Positions 51,294-59,613 of a stretch of 64,000 nt of DNA are shown here, piece by piece. The DNA is from Microcoleus sp. bin48.metabat.b7b8b9.023 (GTDB lineage: Bacteria > Cyanobacteriota > Cyanobacteriia > Cyanobacteriales > Microcoleaceae), in contig NZ_JAAFKG010000020.1 of assembly GCF_013299185.1 (NCBI RefSeq), positions 1 to 64,000 of the forward strand, read 5' to 3'. A model generated the notes under the pieces. The model searched no databases, had not been told where the DNA came from, and saw nothing but the letters and a program-made list of their open reading frames with translations. Both the position numbers and the translations under genes were made by a program. The first letter of the stretch is position 1; every line of letters starts with the position of its first letter.

Positions 51294-52571
51294 CTAGTTT
51301 TGCGCTAATTTCGGTGGCCGCCCCATTAAACCGGTCATCAATCGCAATGCTAAAAACCTCACCGGGGGAATTGTCCGCAAGCACCACAATCCGAAGCGGC
51401 GAAATGCTACAATCGGCAGCCATGTATTGGAAAACAATCTATCTAGAAAATCGGTAAATCCTAACACGATTAAGTTTTCTTTTTTGCGCCAATTGTGATA
51501 CCGTTTCAATACTCGCAAATCGCCGATGTCTTCGCCTTTTTGGTGCGCTTGCTGCAAGATTTGGGCGATCGCCCCTGCGTCTCGAATGCCCATATTCAAT
51601 CCCTGGCCGCCCACGGGATGGCAGCAGTGGGCGGCGTCGCCAATTAGTGCTAATCTGGGCAACACGTAGCGATCGCTCTGCATTAACTGCACGGGAAACA
51701 AAAACCGATCGCTCTCCAATTCCAAGCGCCCTAACAGCCCGCCGGTGCGCTGTTCCAACAAAGCTAAAAACTCTGTTTCATCCATTGACTGCAAAGCTTT
51801 TGCTTCCGCGTGGGGCGCAGTCCAAACTACTTGACAACGGTTTCCTGGTAATGGTAAAACTCCCATCGGGCCGCTCGGCCAAAAGCGCTCGAAAGCAATA
51901 TCGTTGTGCGGCTTTTCGGCTTTAATGGTGATAGCTACGCAGGATTGCCAGTATTTCCAGCCGCGAGTGCCGATGTTGGCGGATGTGCGGATTTGCGATC
52001 GCGAACCGTCGGCTGCAACTAATAATTTAGTCCGAATTGTCCGAGTTTCACCGTTCTGTTTTACTGCTATTTCAGCGCAATCATTTAAATATTTTACTTC
52101 GATTACTTCCGCCGGACAAACCCAACTGAAATTCGGGTTTTTTGCTAAGGATTCCTGCAAAGCTGACAGCATGACTCGGTGTTCGCCGACATAACCTAAT
52201 GCCTCTTTTGGTACGGGTAATTTGCCTGTATTTCCTAAGTCTGGGCGGTGGAATTCCACTACTCCGGGATAGTCGCCGTCGCAGAGGCTAATTTGCTCGA
52301 AGGTGGTGATTTGTGGCAAGATTTGCTCCCACACGCCGAGGCCTTCTAAAATCATTCCTGACAGCAGGGTGACTGCGTAGGCTTGTTTTTTGGCTGCGGC
52401 GGCGGCAGGGAGTTGGGTTTCGATTATGGCGATTTTTAAGCCGGAATCTTTGAGGGCGCAGGCTAAGGTGGCGCCGACTATGCCGCCGCCGACTATGGCT
52501 ATGTCATAGTCTAATTCCGGTGTTTGGATGGGGGCTGTTGTTGCAGAAAGTTGGTTTACGGGCATTTTCAA
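51294..52571 (-). CDS. UbiH/VisC-type FAD-dependent hydroxylase
   Basis: A 425-residue class A flavoprotein. The Rossmann motif DIAIVGGGIVGATLACALK is at ~23-41. The DG motif AADGSRSQIR is near 186-195, and the GD motif LALIGDAAHCCHPVGGQGLNMGIRDAGAIA near 306-335. These are signatures of ubiquinone-type ring hydroxylases. Cyanobacteria make plastoquinone and related quinones, so the ring substrate is uncertain. The C-terminal ~50 residues are hydrophobic and basic, as expected for membrane association. Length is normal. The gene is monocistronic. Confidence 0.88.
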   Translation of the reverse strand: MKMPVNQLSATTAPIQTPELDYDIAIVGGGIVGATLACALKDSGLKIAIIETQLPAAAAAKKQAYAVTLLSGMILEGLGVWEQILPQITTFEQISLCDGDYPGVVEFHRPDLGNTGKLPVPKEALGYVGEHRVMLSALQESLAKNPNFSWVCPAEVIEVKYLNDCAEIAVKQNGETRTIRTKLLVAADGSRSQIRTSANIGTRGWKYWQSCVAITIKAEKPHNDIAFERFWPSGPMGVLPLPGNRCQVVWTAPHAEAKALQSMDETEFLALLEQRTGGLLGRLELESDRFLFPVQLMQSDRYVLPRLALIGDAAHCCHPVGGQGLNMGIRDAGAIAQILQQAHQKGEDIGDLRVLKRYHNWRKKENLIVLGFTDFLDRLFSNTWLPIVAFRRFGLWCLRTIPPVRFLALRLMTGLMGRPPKLAQN

Positions 52572-52925
52572 GGGATTTTTTTAAGTGAATAATTATATTT
52601 ACTCTTGTATTGTAAAGAATTATTGCGATTTTGGGCGATCGACCCAGACGGGGAGATGACTATTTTGCAAGGTGCGTCGCTTAATACTGCGGAGGGTTTT
52701 ATGTGGCGAGGTATGTTGCTGGGCTTTAGCCCCAAAAGCGCCCAAGCGCAACTACGTACCAAGAAAGGTATGTTGTTGGGCTTTAGCCCCAATAGCCCTG
52801 AAGCACAACTACGTGCCTATGGTATCTCTGGTATGTAGTTGGGCTTTAGCCCTCGGAGCGCTGAAGCGCAACTACGTACCTAAGAGCGCTGAAGCGCAAC
52901 TACGTACCTGTGTGACACTCAGGCA
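52572..52925. repeat. Gap with a run of R3 repeats
   Basis: Three or four tandem R3 units at about 52708-52760, 52775-52821 and 52830-52912. Each has GGTATGTTGTTGGGCTTTAGCCC and GAAGCGCAACTACGTACC ends. No gene is supported. Confidence 0.8.
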
Positions 52926-55900
52926 TTAATGACTGATGACTAATGACTGATTACTGCTCACCATTTCCTTTTCCTTGATGTTTTCCGTTGCTTGGGCTGA
53001 TAGATTCTGGGAAATGGGAATCTCTATGATAAACTCTGCACCTTTCCCGGGTGCAGAAACACATTTCAATTTTCCTCGGTGTTTTTCAACTATAATTTGA
53101 TAGCTGATTGATAGTCCTAAGCCAGTGCCTTTGCCGACGGGTTTGGTAGTAAAAAATGGATCGAACAATTTGCTCATAACTTCAGGATTGATTCCCATCC
53201 CGTTGTCGGCAATCCGAATGGTTACTGTGTCTGTATTCGCACTGGTGTTAATCTGAATGGTGTTGGGGCTAGCATATATTTCTGTTGGAGAACGCTTGCT
53301 ATTGTATTCTTCGAGGGCATCGATCGCATTTGCTAACAGATTCATAAATACTTGATTGAGCTGACCTGCATAGCACTCGACTTTGGAGAAGCTGCCGTAG
53401 TTTTTGATAATTTCGATCGCCGGACGCACTGAATTAGCTTTGAGCTTGTGCTGCAAAATTACTAAAGTGCTTTCGATTCCTTCGTGAATGTCTACTCGCT
53501 TCATCTGCGATTCGTCGAGTCGGGAAAAGTTACGCAAGGATACAACTAAGTCGCGGATGCGATCGGCTCCTACTTTCATTGATTCCAAAATCTTCGGAAA
53601 GTCTTCCATTAAGAAATCAATTTCTATCTCTTCGGCTGATAAAGCAATTTCCGTGACGGGATTTGGGTATTTTTCTTGGTAAAGGTGGAGCAATTCGAGC
53701 AAGTCTTTGGCGTATTGGCTGGCGTGGGTGATGTTGCCGTAGATGAAGTTAATCGGGTTGTTGATTTCGTGGGCGACTCCGGCAACTAGCTGCCCTAGTG
53801 AAGAGATTTTTTCGGTTTGGATTAGTTGGGCTTGGGTTTCGTGCAAGTCGCGGAAAGCTTTTTCGAGCTGGGCTGCTTGCGATCGATACTGTGCTGCTGA
53901 TTGCTTGAGTGCTTCCAATACTTGGACGCGATCGCTAATATCCGTGTGCGTGCCCACCCATTCGCGAATGCTGCCGTCTGTTGCTAAAACTGGGACTGCG
54001 CGCACCCAAAAGTGCCTGTAGCTGCCGTCAGACGCCCGCAAGCGGTGTTCGATTTCATAGAGGTTTTTGGTTTCGACTGCGCGCATCCAAGCTTGCAGCG
54101 TGAGATCGCGATCGTCTGGGTGCACCGCCGAAAACCAGTTGTCTGTAGCTTCCTCCAAGCTTTGGCCTGTATATGCCATCCAGTCTGTGGGCGCGATCGG
54201 CTTTCCTTGTGCGTCTGTGATCCATACGAGTTGCGCGGTAGCAGCGATCAGCGATCGGTATCTTTGCTCGCTTAAACGCAGGGCTGTTTCGGCTTGGAAG
54301 CGATCGCTGATGTCGCGGGCGATGGTAGAAATATATGCGAGTTGGCCGTCTGGTGCTGAGTGGGAGATGATGACTTGGCTGACGGGAATTTCGACTCCCG
54401 AGGCTGACACGAAGGCTGTTTCTCCACTCCAAACACCGCCTGAGATTGCGGTGGCGATCGCTTCCTGGAAGGTGTTGCGGGCTGAGGCTGCGGCGAATTC
54501 TCCAACTTGTTTGTTCGATATATCTTCGTTTTCGTCGATACCCACCATTTTTCTGCCTGCTTTGTTCATGTAAACAGCGTGCCCGTCGAGATCGCAGATA
54601 CCTACAAAATCCGGTGTTGCTTCGAGAATTGCTGCCAGACTTCTGTTGGCGACTTCTGCTTGTTTGCGATCGGTAATATCCCGCGCGATGCTAACTATAC
54701 CGCTGATTTCTCCTTGCCCGTCTCGATAAGCGTTTTTTGTCGAAAGAAATGTCCGCAATTTTCCTTGAACTAGCAATTCTTCTTCCATTACTTGCGTTTT
54801 TCCCGCTGTCACGATCTGGCGATCGGTTTTGGTAATATTGGCTGCAATTTCCGCCGGAAATAACTCGCTGTCATCTCGGCCGATAATGTCGTCAAAAGAC
54901 TTGCCAATGATGCTAGCTCCCGCAGCGTTGAGCATCATGTAGCAGCCCTGAATATCTTTGACAAATAGGGCGGTCGGCGTACTGTTAATGACTGTGAGCA
55001 ACAGGTTGTAGTTTTTTTGGAGCGCCTGCTCTGTTGTGTGAGAATCGAGAATTTGCTGCTGCAATTGCTCGTTAGCAAGTTGCAGTTCAAGAGTCCGTTT
55101 CTCAACTTGACTTTCTAAGTCTGATTTAGCTTTGATCAGCCCCAGTTGGGTTCGATAGCGCCTCCTGTCTGCGATGCAAATAGTTTTGGCATTCTGCCAA
55201 ATCAGAACAGTAAAAACGATCGCGTTCAATACGCTTAACAGCGATATTCCTAACTCCGGGGAGTAGGCTTGCAACCGCTCTCCCGAGATGATGAAGTAAC
55301 CTGCCAAAGTCGGAATAACCATCGCCTGTGGTAACAACCGCCTTGCCATGATGCCGCCCGCGCGATCGCTCGCAATTACTGCTATCAATCCTCGCTCTGG
55401 ACTGGCAAATAAAATGCCGAGGCTCAGCAAAATAAATGCTACGGAGGTGTGCAAAGCCATTCCTGTATAGCCAATTGTGTAAAAGAAAGGTTTGCCGTAG
55501 ATGTAGCCGATCAAGCCCAGATATGCAATTAAAAATGCACAACAGCTTAAGATTTGAACCCGCAGGTATTTGGGGCGGCGTAGAGACAGCAGCAGCAAGG
55601 CAGTTCCCTGCAATAAAAAAGCAGTGGCAGTATTCGGCGCCATCCGTCCCGGTGCTGAGATACTTGTGAGGTTGGAATTGTCTTTAAATAGCAGTTGGTC
55701 GATGCCTAAGTCTAAATTAGAGCTATATTGAATTAGGGTGAATAGACTGATTAATATAATTAAAAGTGAACTGGAAACAATTAAAGCTTTATCTATTTTC
55801 TGAGGTTTAATTGTTGTTGATTTGGCGCGCCTGCGCTGTTGCAGAAATAGAGACAATCCGCTCAAAATAAAGCAGAACGCTGTGTTCGCTTTCATGCTCG

Positions 55901-56069
55901 GGAGTTCTGGAAAAATGCTCTTTAAGAGTTGCAGGTCAAAGATCCAACCCAACATGACTGTACAGCCGATCGCGATTACTGCAATACCAGCTTTTTTGGA
56001 AAAAGACTGGAGTGCTGCAATTGGGGTTGAGGGCGGCTGCACTTTTTGCGATCGTTCAAAAAATTCCAA
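52926..56069 (-). CDS. Membrane-bound multi-PAS hybrid-less histidine kinase
   Basis: A 1,047-residue sensor kinase. About eight hydrophobic segments fill residues ~25-300 (a MASE-like sensor region). A coiled linker (~305-345) and three PAS/PAC domains follow (~345-465, 470-590, 600-720), each ending near VSIARDITDRKQ or WVGTHTDISDR. A coiled-coil leads to the phospho-acceptor His in VAGVAHEINNPINF (~766). HATPase_c follows (N-box NLLANAIDAL ~915, DNGMGIN, GKGTGLGLSIS). There is no receiver domain or adjacent response regulator. The stimulus is unknown, but PAS domains often sense redox, light or small ligands. Confidence 0.9.
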   Translation of the reverse strand: MEFFERSQKVQPPSTPIAALQSFSKKAGIAVIAIGCTVMLGWIFDLQLLKSIFPELPSMKANTAFCFILSGLSLFLQQRRRAKSTTIKPQKIDKALIVSSSLLIILISLFTLIQYSSNLDLGIDQLLFKDNSNLTSISAPGRMAPNTATAFLLQGTALLLLSLRRPKYLRVQILSCCAFLIAYLGLIGYIYGKPFFYTIGYTGMALHTSVAFILLSLGILFASPERGLIAVIASDRAGGIMARRLLPQAMVIPTLAGYFIISGERLQAYSPELGISLLSVLNAIVFTVLIWQNAKTICIADRRRYRTQLGLIKAKSDLESQVEKRTLELQLANEQLQQQILDSHTTEQALQKNYNLLLTVINSTPTALFVKDIQGCYMMLNAAGASIIGKSFDDIIGRDDSELFPAEIAANITKTDRQIVTAGKTQVMEEELLVQGKLRTFLSTKNAYRDGQGEISGIVSIARDITDRKQAEVANRSLAAILEATPDFVGICDLDGHAVYMNKAGRKMVGIDENEDISNKQVGEFAAASARNTFQEAIATAISGGVWSGETAFVSASGVEIPVSQVIISHSAPDGQLAYISTIARDISDRFQAETALRLSEQRYRSLIAATAQLVWITDAQGKPIAPTDWMAYTGQSLEEATDNWFSAVHPDDRDLTLQAWMRAVETKNLYEIEHRLRASDGSYRHFWVRAVPVLATDGSIREWVGTHTDISDRVQVLEALKQSAAQYRSQAAQLEKAFRDLHETQAQLIQTEKISSLGQLVAGVAHEINNPINFIYGNITHASQYAKDLLELLHLYQEKYPNPVTEIALSAEEIEIDFLMEDFPKILESMKVGADRIRDLVVSLRNFSRLDESQMKRVDIHEGIESTLVILQHKLKANSVRPAIEIIKNYGSFSKVECYAGQLNQVFMNLLANAIDALEEYNSKRSPTEIYASPNTIQINTSANTDTVTIRIADNGMGINPEVMSKLFDPFFTTKPVGKGTGLGLSISYQIIVEKHRGKLKCVSAPGKGAEFIIEIPISQNLSAQATENIKEKEMVSSNQSLVISH

Positions 56070-56627
56070 TTTCTCGCTCCCTCAAATTATGTGAGTTTCT
56101 AGGTGTAGAAGGTAACAATAAACACTCTACTTATATTGTTGCCAGATATACCAAGCTGCTTAAGATATTGTTATAACGGTGTAGATAGCACATAATACTA
56201 ACGATCTTATCTAACTTGAGATAGATTGTCAACTAAAAGTAACAGGCTTTGATGTATAAGGCATTCGTCAGAATTCAATGATTTTTCTTGATTGTTAGTT
56301 AAAATAAAAAATTCTTTTTTCTTTCGGATTTGTCCTTATTGTTTGTTACTTATTCCTTGTTCCAGCGAGGTGGTAAAAAGTGCGATCGCCCGATTCATCT
56401 TCCGGGCAGAGTGTTTTTACTCACTCATTCGAGGGGTAATGGTAAAGGATTGTGCGATCGACTCCGCAGGGCGCTAACAACAAAAATAGCAGTCGGATTG
56501 TCAACCGGCTGCTGTGGCTGTGGTTCGTGCTATCCTATCCGTTGGCTCCGCTAACCTCACAAAAGATAAAACTGTGCGCTTGAAACCAATCCTAGACAAA
56601 CTTTCGTCCGCTTTCGCGGACTCAAGA
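56070..56627. other. Gap upstream of the histidine kinase
   Basis: 558 bp with no supported gene. It is AT-rich near 56110-56330, and the rest is HIP1-type sequence. Short frames here have no ribosome-binding site. Confidence 0.5.
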
Positions 56628-56805
56628 GCAGGGTGGTTTTATTGTTGTCATATAAATTAGGTACGTAGTTGCGCTTCAGCGCTCTTTCTAAGATTAGGAC
56701 AGAGCGCTGAAGCGCAACTACGTACCTTGGCAAAAGTGCTATCCGACCTTTGAGCGATGCTTTCGATAGTTTCAGATTTCTTTTTCCGACAATAAAACTG
56801 CCCTG
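56628..56805. mobile_element. MITE-like composite element with perfect 26-bp internal palindrome
   Basis: Second copy of the element at 193-373. The outer ends are GCAGGGTGGTTTTATTGTTG and the near complement of CGACAATAAAACTGCCCTG. The internal R3 palindrome at 56660-56726 has two 26-bp arms that are exact complements around 15 nt. ~178 bp, no coding content. Confidence 0.8.
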
Positions 56806-56909
56806 GGTTTCGCGGACTCAAAAAGGGGATATTCAAGCCAGATTTGGTATCAAATCTGACAACCAGGAGGGCGGGCGCGGGGGCACCGCCCCTACCAACT
56901 GACTAATGA

Positions 56910-58058
56910 CTAATGACGACAGACTCCCAAGTTTTGAACTGCTTCCAAAGCTTCAGTTGCTGACTGGTAACGCTGGGGGAAAGAGTACAGCACCATCTGG
57001 TCTAAAATGCTAGCAAACTCCGGCGTCACAGTTGCATTTTTCTGCCAAATAAGATTGCCTAAATTATCGACTTTGAGTTGTTTCGGGCGCATCCCTGTCA
57101 AGGCTTGAATCCCGATGATCCCGACAGAATAGATGTCGCTGCAAAATTTCGGTGCGCCGATGGCTTGTTCCGGGGGAATGTACTCTTGCTGAGTGCCACC
57201 GCCACGCGATTTGGTTTGACCGTTGCTATTTTGCGAGGTATTGATTTCTTTGACTGCCCCAAAGTCAATTAATACAATTTTGCTATCTGGTGAGCGCTTG
57301 ATTAAGTTTTTAGGGTGCAAGTCGCGGTGAATTACATTTTCTTTGTGAACGAAGACTAGCACTTCTAAGATATCTTTCAACAAAGCAATAACTTGATGTT
57401 CTTCCCAGGGTTGACCTTCGATGAGTTCTTGATAGAGTGGTTGTCCTTCGATGAATTGATAGACTAAATAAAAATATCCATCTTCTTCAAATCGAGCTAA
57501 CAATTCTGGTATGCGATCGTGTTGGCCTAAGCGATATAGCACTCGCGTTTCTAGATCGAATAGCTTGCTGGTTTTCTCTGACTGGCTTTTCAGGCGCTTG
57601 ACGAGACACAAAGGTCGATCGGGCAAATTTTCATCTTCAGCGAGATATGTATCGCTGTACTCGGTGCTGACTAAGTGTTCTCGGATTCGGTAACGCATCC
57701 GCAGCAGCTTTTGCAAGATCGGATCGACCGATTTAACAGGTTTTGTGCCTTTTTCTAGAGATCTCATGATACAGTCCCAAAGATTTGCTCCGACTACTCT
57801 TTCTTCTGGTCGAATAATTTCTGCTTGCTTGAATATCTTGGTGAGATCTTTCCACAATTTGTAGCCGACATATCGGCCCAGGTATCCCACTGTGTACCCG
57901 CGGGCGATCGGATCGTTTTGCTGAATTTCTTGGTACGTCAAACCAGTTAAAACGCCTTTAATTATCGACTGCTGCAACCGACTCAGGTTTTTTTCTGTTT
58001 GTTGGTATACCAGGTTGTCCAAAAAAAATATTGCTTCTTCTACCGTCATAGGCTTCAT
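56910..58058 (-). CDS. Ser/Thr protein kinase with N-terminal vMAP-type HTH
   Basis: A 382-residue protein. Residues ~1-95 form a small helical domain (LSRLQQSIIKGVLTGLTYQEIQQND...GYLGRYVGYKLWKDLTKIF). It resembles the HTH-like N-terminal module of vWA-MoxR-associated proteins common in cyanobacteria. The kinase domain runs from ~120 to the end. The ATP lysine is in CLVKRL (~157), the catalytic loop is HRDLHPKNLI (~243-252), the metal motif is DFGAV (~265) and the P+1 region is GGTQQEYIPPEQ. The glycine loop is poorly conserved. It probably phosphorylates proteins. It is monocistronic. Confidence 0.85.
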   Translation of the reverse strand: MKPMTVEEAIFFLDNLVYQQTEKNLSRLQQSIIKGVLTGLTYQEIQQNDPIARGYTVGYLGRYVGYKLWKDLTKIFKQAEIIRPEERVVGANLWDCIMRSLEKGTKPVKSVDPILQKLLRMRYRIREHLVSTEYSDTYLAEDENLPDRPLCLVKRLKSQSEKTSKLFDLETRVLYRLGQHDRIPELLARFEEDGYFYLVYQFIEGQPLYQELIEGQPWEEHQVIALLKDILEVLVFVHKENVIHRDLHPKNLIKRSPDSKIVLIDFGAVKEINTSQNSNGQTKSRGGGTQQEYIPPEQAIGAPKFCSDIYSVGIIGIQALTGMRPKQLKVDNLGNLIWQKNATVTPEFASILDQMVLYSFPQRYQSATEALEAVQNLGVCRH

Positions 58059-58851
58059 ATTTTAAGTGATTTGTACGGGAGTCACGCATTTTTCTATGCC
58101 TGAGTTTCTGTTATACATGATTTGACTTAACTTTGATAGCTTTGGCTACTGATTGAAATATATTTTTATAAATATGACTTTTATGATTTTAAGTTATGAC
58201 TTTTATGAATTGACATTATTCTCAGTTCCGATTATTGTATCAAGTACAAGTTTTAACTACGGAATATATTCCCAAATTAGCACGTTGCAAATTTGGCTGT
58301 ACCCAATTAAAAAAAATCCTTAGTTAGCTTTTTACGCAGAGCGAAGCCGAAGGGCTGTCTTTCTTCTATAACTACAGCAAAGTGCGATCGACTCGGTACC
58401 GATCGTAGCGTTACTTTAATCGGCGCCAGCGGTAACGATTTTATCAGCGGCAGATAATCAAGTTTTGGCAACGGTGACTGGGTTCAATAGTTTGGTTACT
58501 GCATGGGATTTTGTGTTGCTGTAGATTCATTTTTTAGATTCCCTACTTTTTTAAGAAGTGGGGAATCTCGCAACTACGATTTTTTCTGGATGATTTTACC
58601 GCAGAGGCCGCAGAGAGCGCAGAGAAGAAGAGAGAGATAATATTAAAAAGGCAGAAGGAAGTTCGGCAACGGATTGTGTAACGGATGTAACGGATGGAAT
58701 TCCGATGGAAGAATGAATAAGGAAGAGGGAAGAAGGGAAGAATTGGACAATTGAAGAGAGGGAGAAACGGCTATTAATTCCCAATGCCCAATGCCCAATC
58801 CCTCCGCTACGCTCCGCCCAATGCCCTGTTTGGCCAATGCCCAATTCCTAA
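58059..58851. other. Gap upstream of the Ser/Thr kinase
   Basis: 793 bp, no gene supported. It contains two TATGACTTTTATGA repeats at 58173 and 58195 (22-bp spacing), and a TTTACCGCAGAGGCCGCAGAGAG repeat fragment near 58598-58620. A GAACGGATGTAACGGATG direct repeat lies near 58672-58690. A CCAATGCCCAATGCC heptamer-like array runs from about 58780 to 58850 up to the next stop codon. Confidence 0.6.
58173..58208. promoter_or_regulatory. Paired TATGACTTTTATGA repeats, possible operator
   Basis: Two exact 14-bp copies, 22 bp apart, lie about 115-150 bp upstream of the Ser/Thr kinase start. The same sequence, inverted, occurs upstream of the anchored binding protein at 24113-24170. The spacing of two helical turns suggests a protein-binding site. 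Confidence 0.35.
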
Positions 58852-59514
58852 TTACTTAATCTTGTTCACGTAGCCCCACAAACTGTAATCGCGACTCAGC
58901 CAACCCCGGAAAAAAGCCATTTGACTCGGATCTTCTTGCACTCGTTTGTAGCGGTAAATAATCCGTTCGTTAATCATTTGCAGCGCCGTATTTTTGTTAT
59001 TAGCAGATTTTAGCGCATCCCTCGTGCGCGCATCAAAAACACCAGTTTGCGGCAATCCTAAAGCTTGCTGCAAAAATGTAATAGAATTATTAATACCAAA
59101 ATTAACAGCAGTGTCAAACATGACGATCGCCAAAGCAGGCTGCATCGTACCCGACAGGCTCGAATCCCAGTAATATTTATAAATTTCCATGAGCTCTGCT
59201 TCCGACATCTGCGTCACGTCGAGGGGTGGCAGCCCGCGACTGTAGCGGTAGGAGTTGTATTCCGTTTGCAGGATGCCCCGATAGGTTCTGCCGCCCTTAT
59301 CTGCGGGGTGATTGCTGAATCCGCCCTCAAAATATAGGGTGAAATAAAGGGCTGTTTGAAATAGTCGCTGCCGAAAGTCGGCTGTCTGCTTTTGCGCGAG
59401 AGTATTTTGGGCAAAGGGTAAGGGGATTGCTAAGGCTAACAAGAGTATCCCCAGCAGGAGGTTTGGTTTCCACTTGATGTGATGTTGGCGCTGTGTCGCT
59501 TGCTTCTCGCTCAT
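58852..59514 (-). CDS. Secreted GH108-type muramidase with peptidoglycan-binding domain
   Basis: A 220-residue exported protein with a basic N-terminus and hydrophobic segment (~16-36). The glycosyl hydrolase 108 domain (~45-140) has the proposed catalytic Glu in YFEGGFSNHPADKGGRTYRGI. A predicted peptidoglycan-binding_3 region (~140-215) contains LPQTGVFDARTRDALKS. Such enzymes cut the glycan strand of peptidoglycan and are often of phage-endolysin origin. Here a signal peptide replaces holin help. No phage genes are nearby. Its start is divergent from the GT41 gene, 100 bp apart. Confidence 0.88.
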   Translation of the reverse strand: MSEKQATQRQHHIKWKPNLLLGILLLALAIPLPFAQNTLAQKQTADFRQRLFQTALYFTLYFEGGFSNHPADKGGRTYRGILQTEYNSYRYSRGLPPLDVTQMSEAELMEIYKYYWDSSLSGTMQPALAIVMFDTAVNFGINNSITFLQQALGLPQTGVFDARTRDALKSANNKNTALQMINERIIYRYKRVQEDPSQMAFFRGWLSRDYSLWGYVNKIK

Positions 59515-59613
59515 AAATTATCTGTGACGATCGCCCGTAGTTCCGCTAAAACTGCTACTCTGCAAAATGATTTAGATTCAACCTCTAACTTGATAGCACA
59601 GATAGGGCGCCAA

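Noticed and set aside
54012-54275. Opposite-strand frames over the histidine kinase
   Set aside because: Random frames over a long well-supported gene; no ribosome-binding site or motif.
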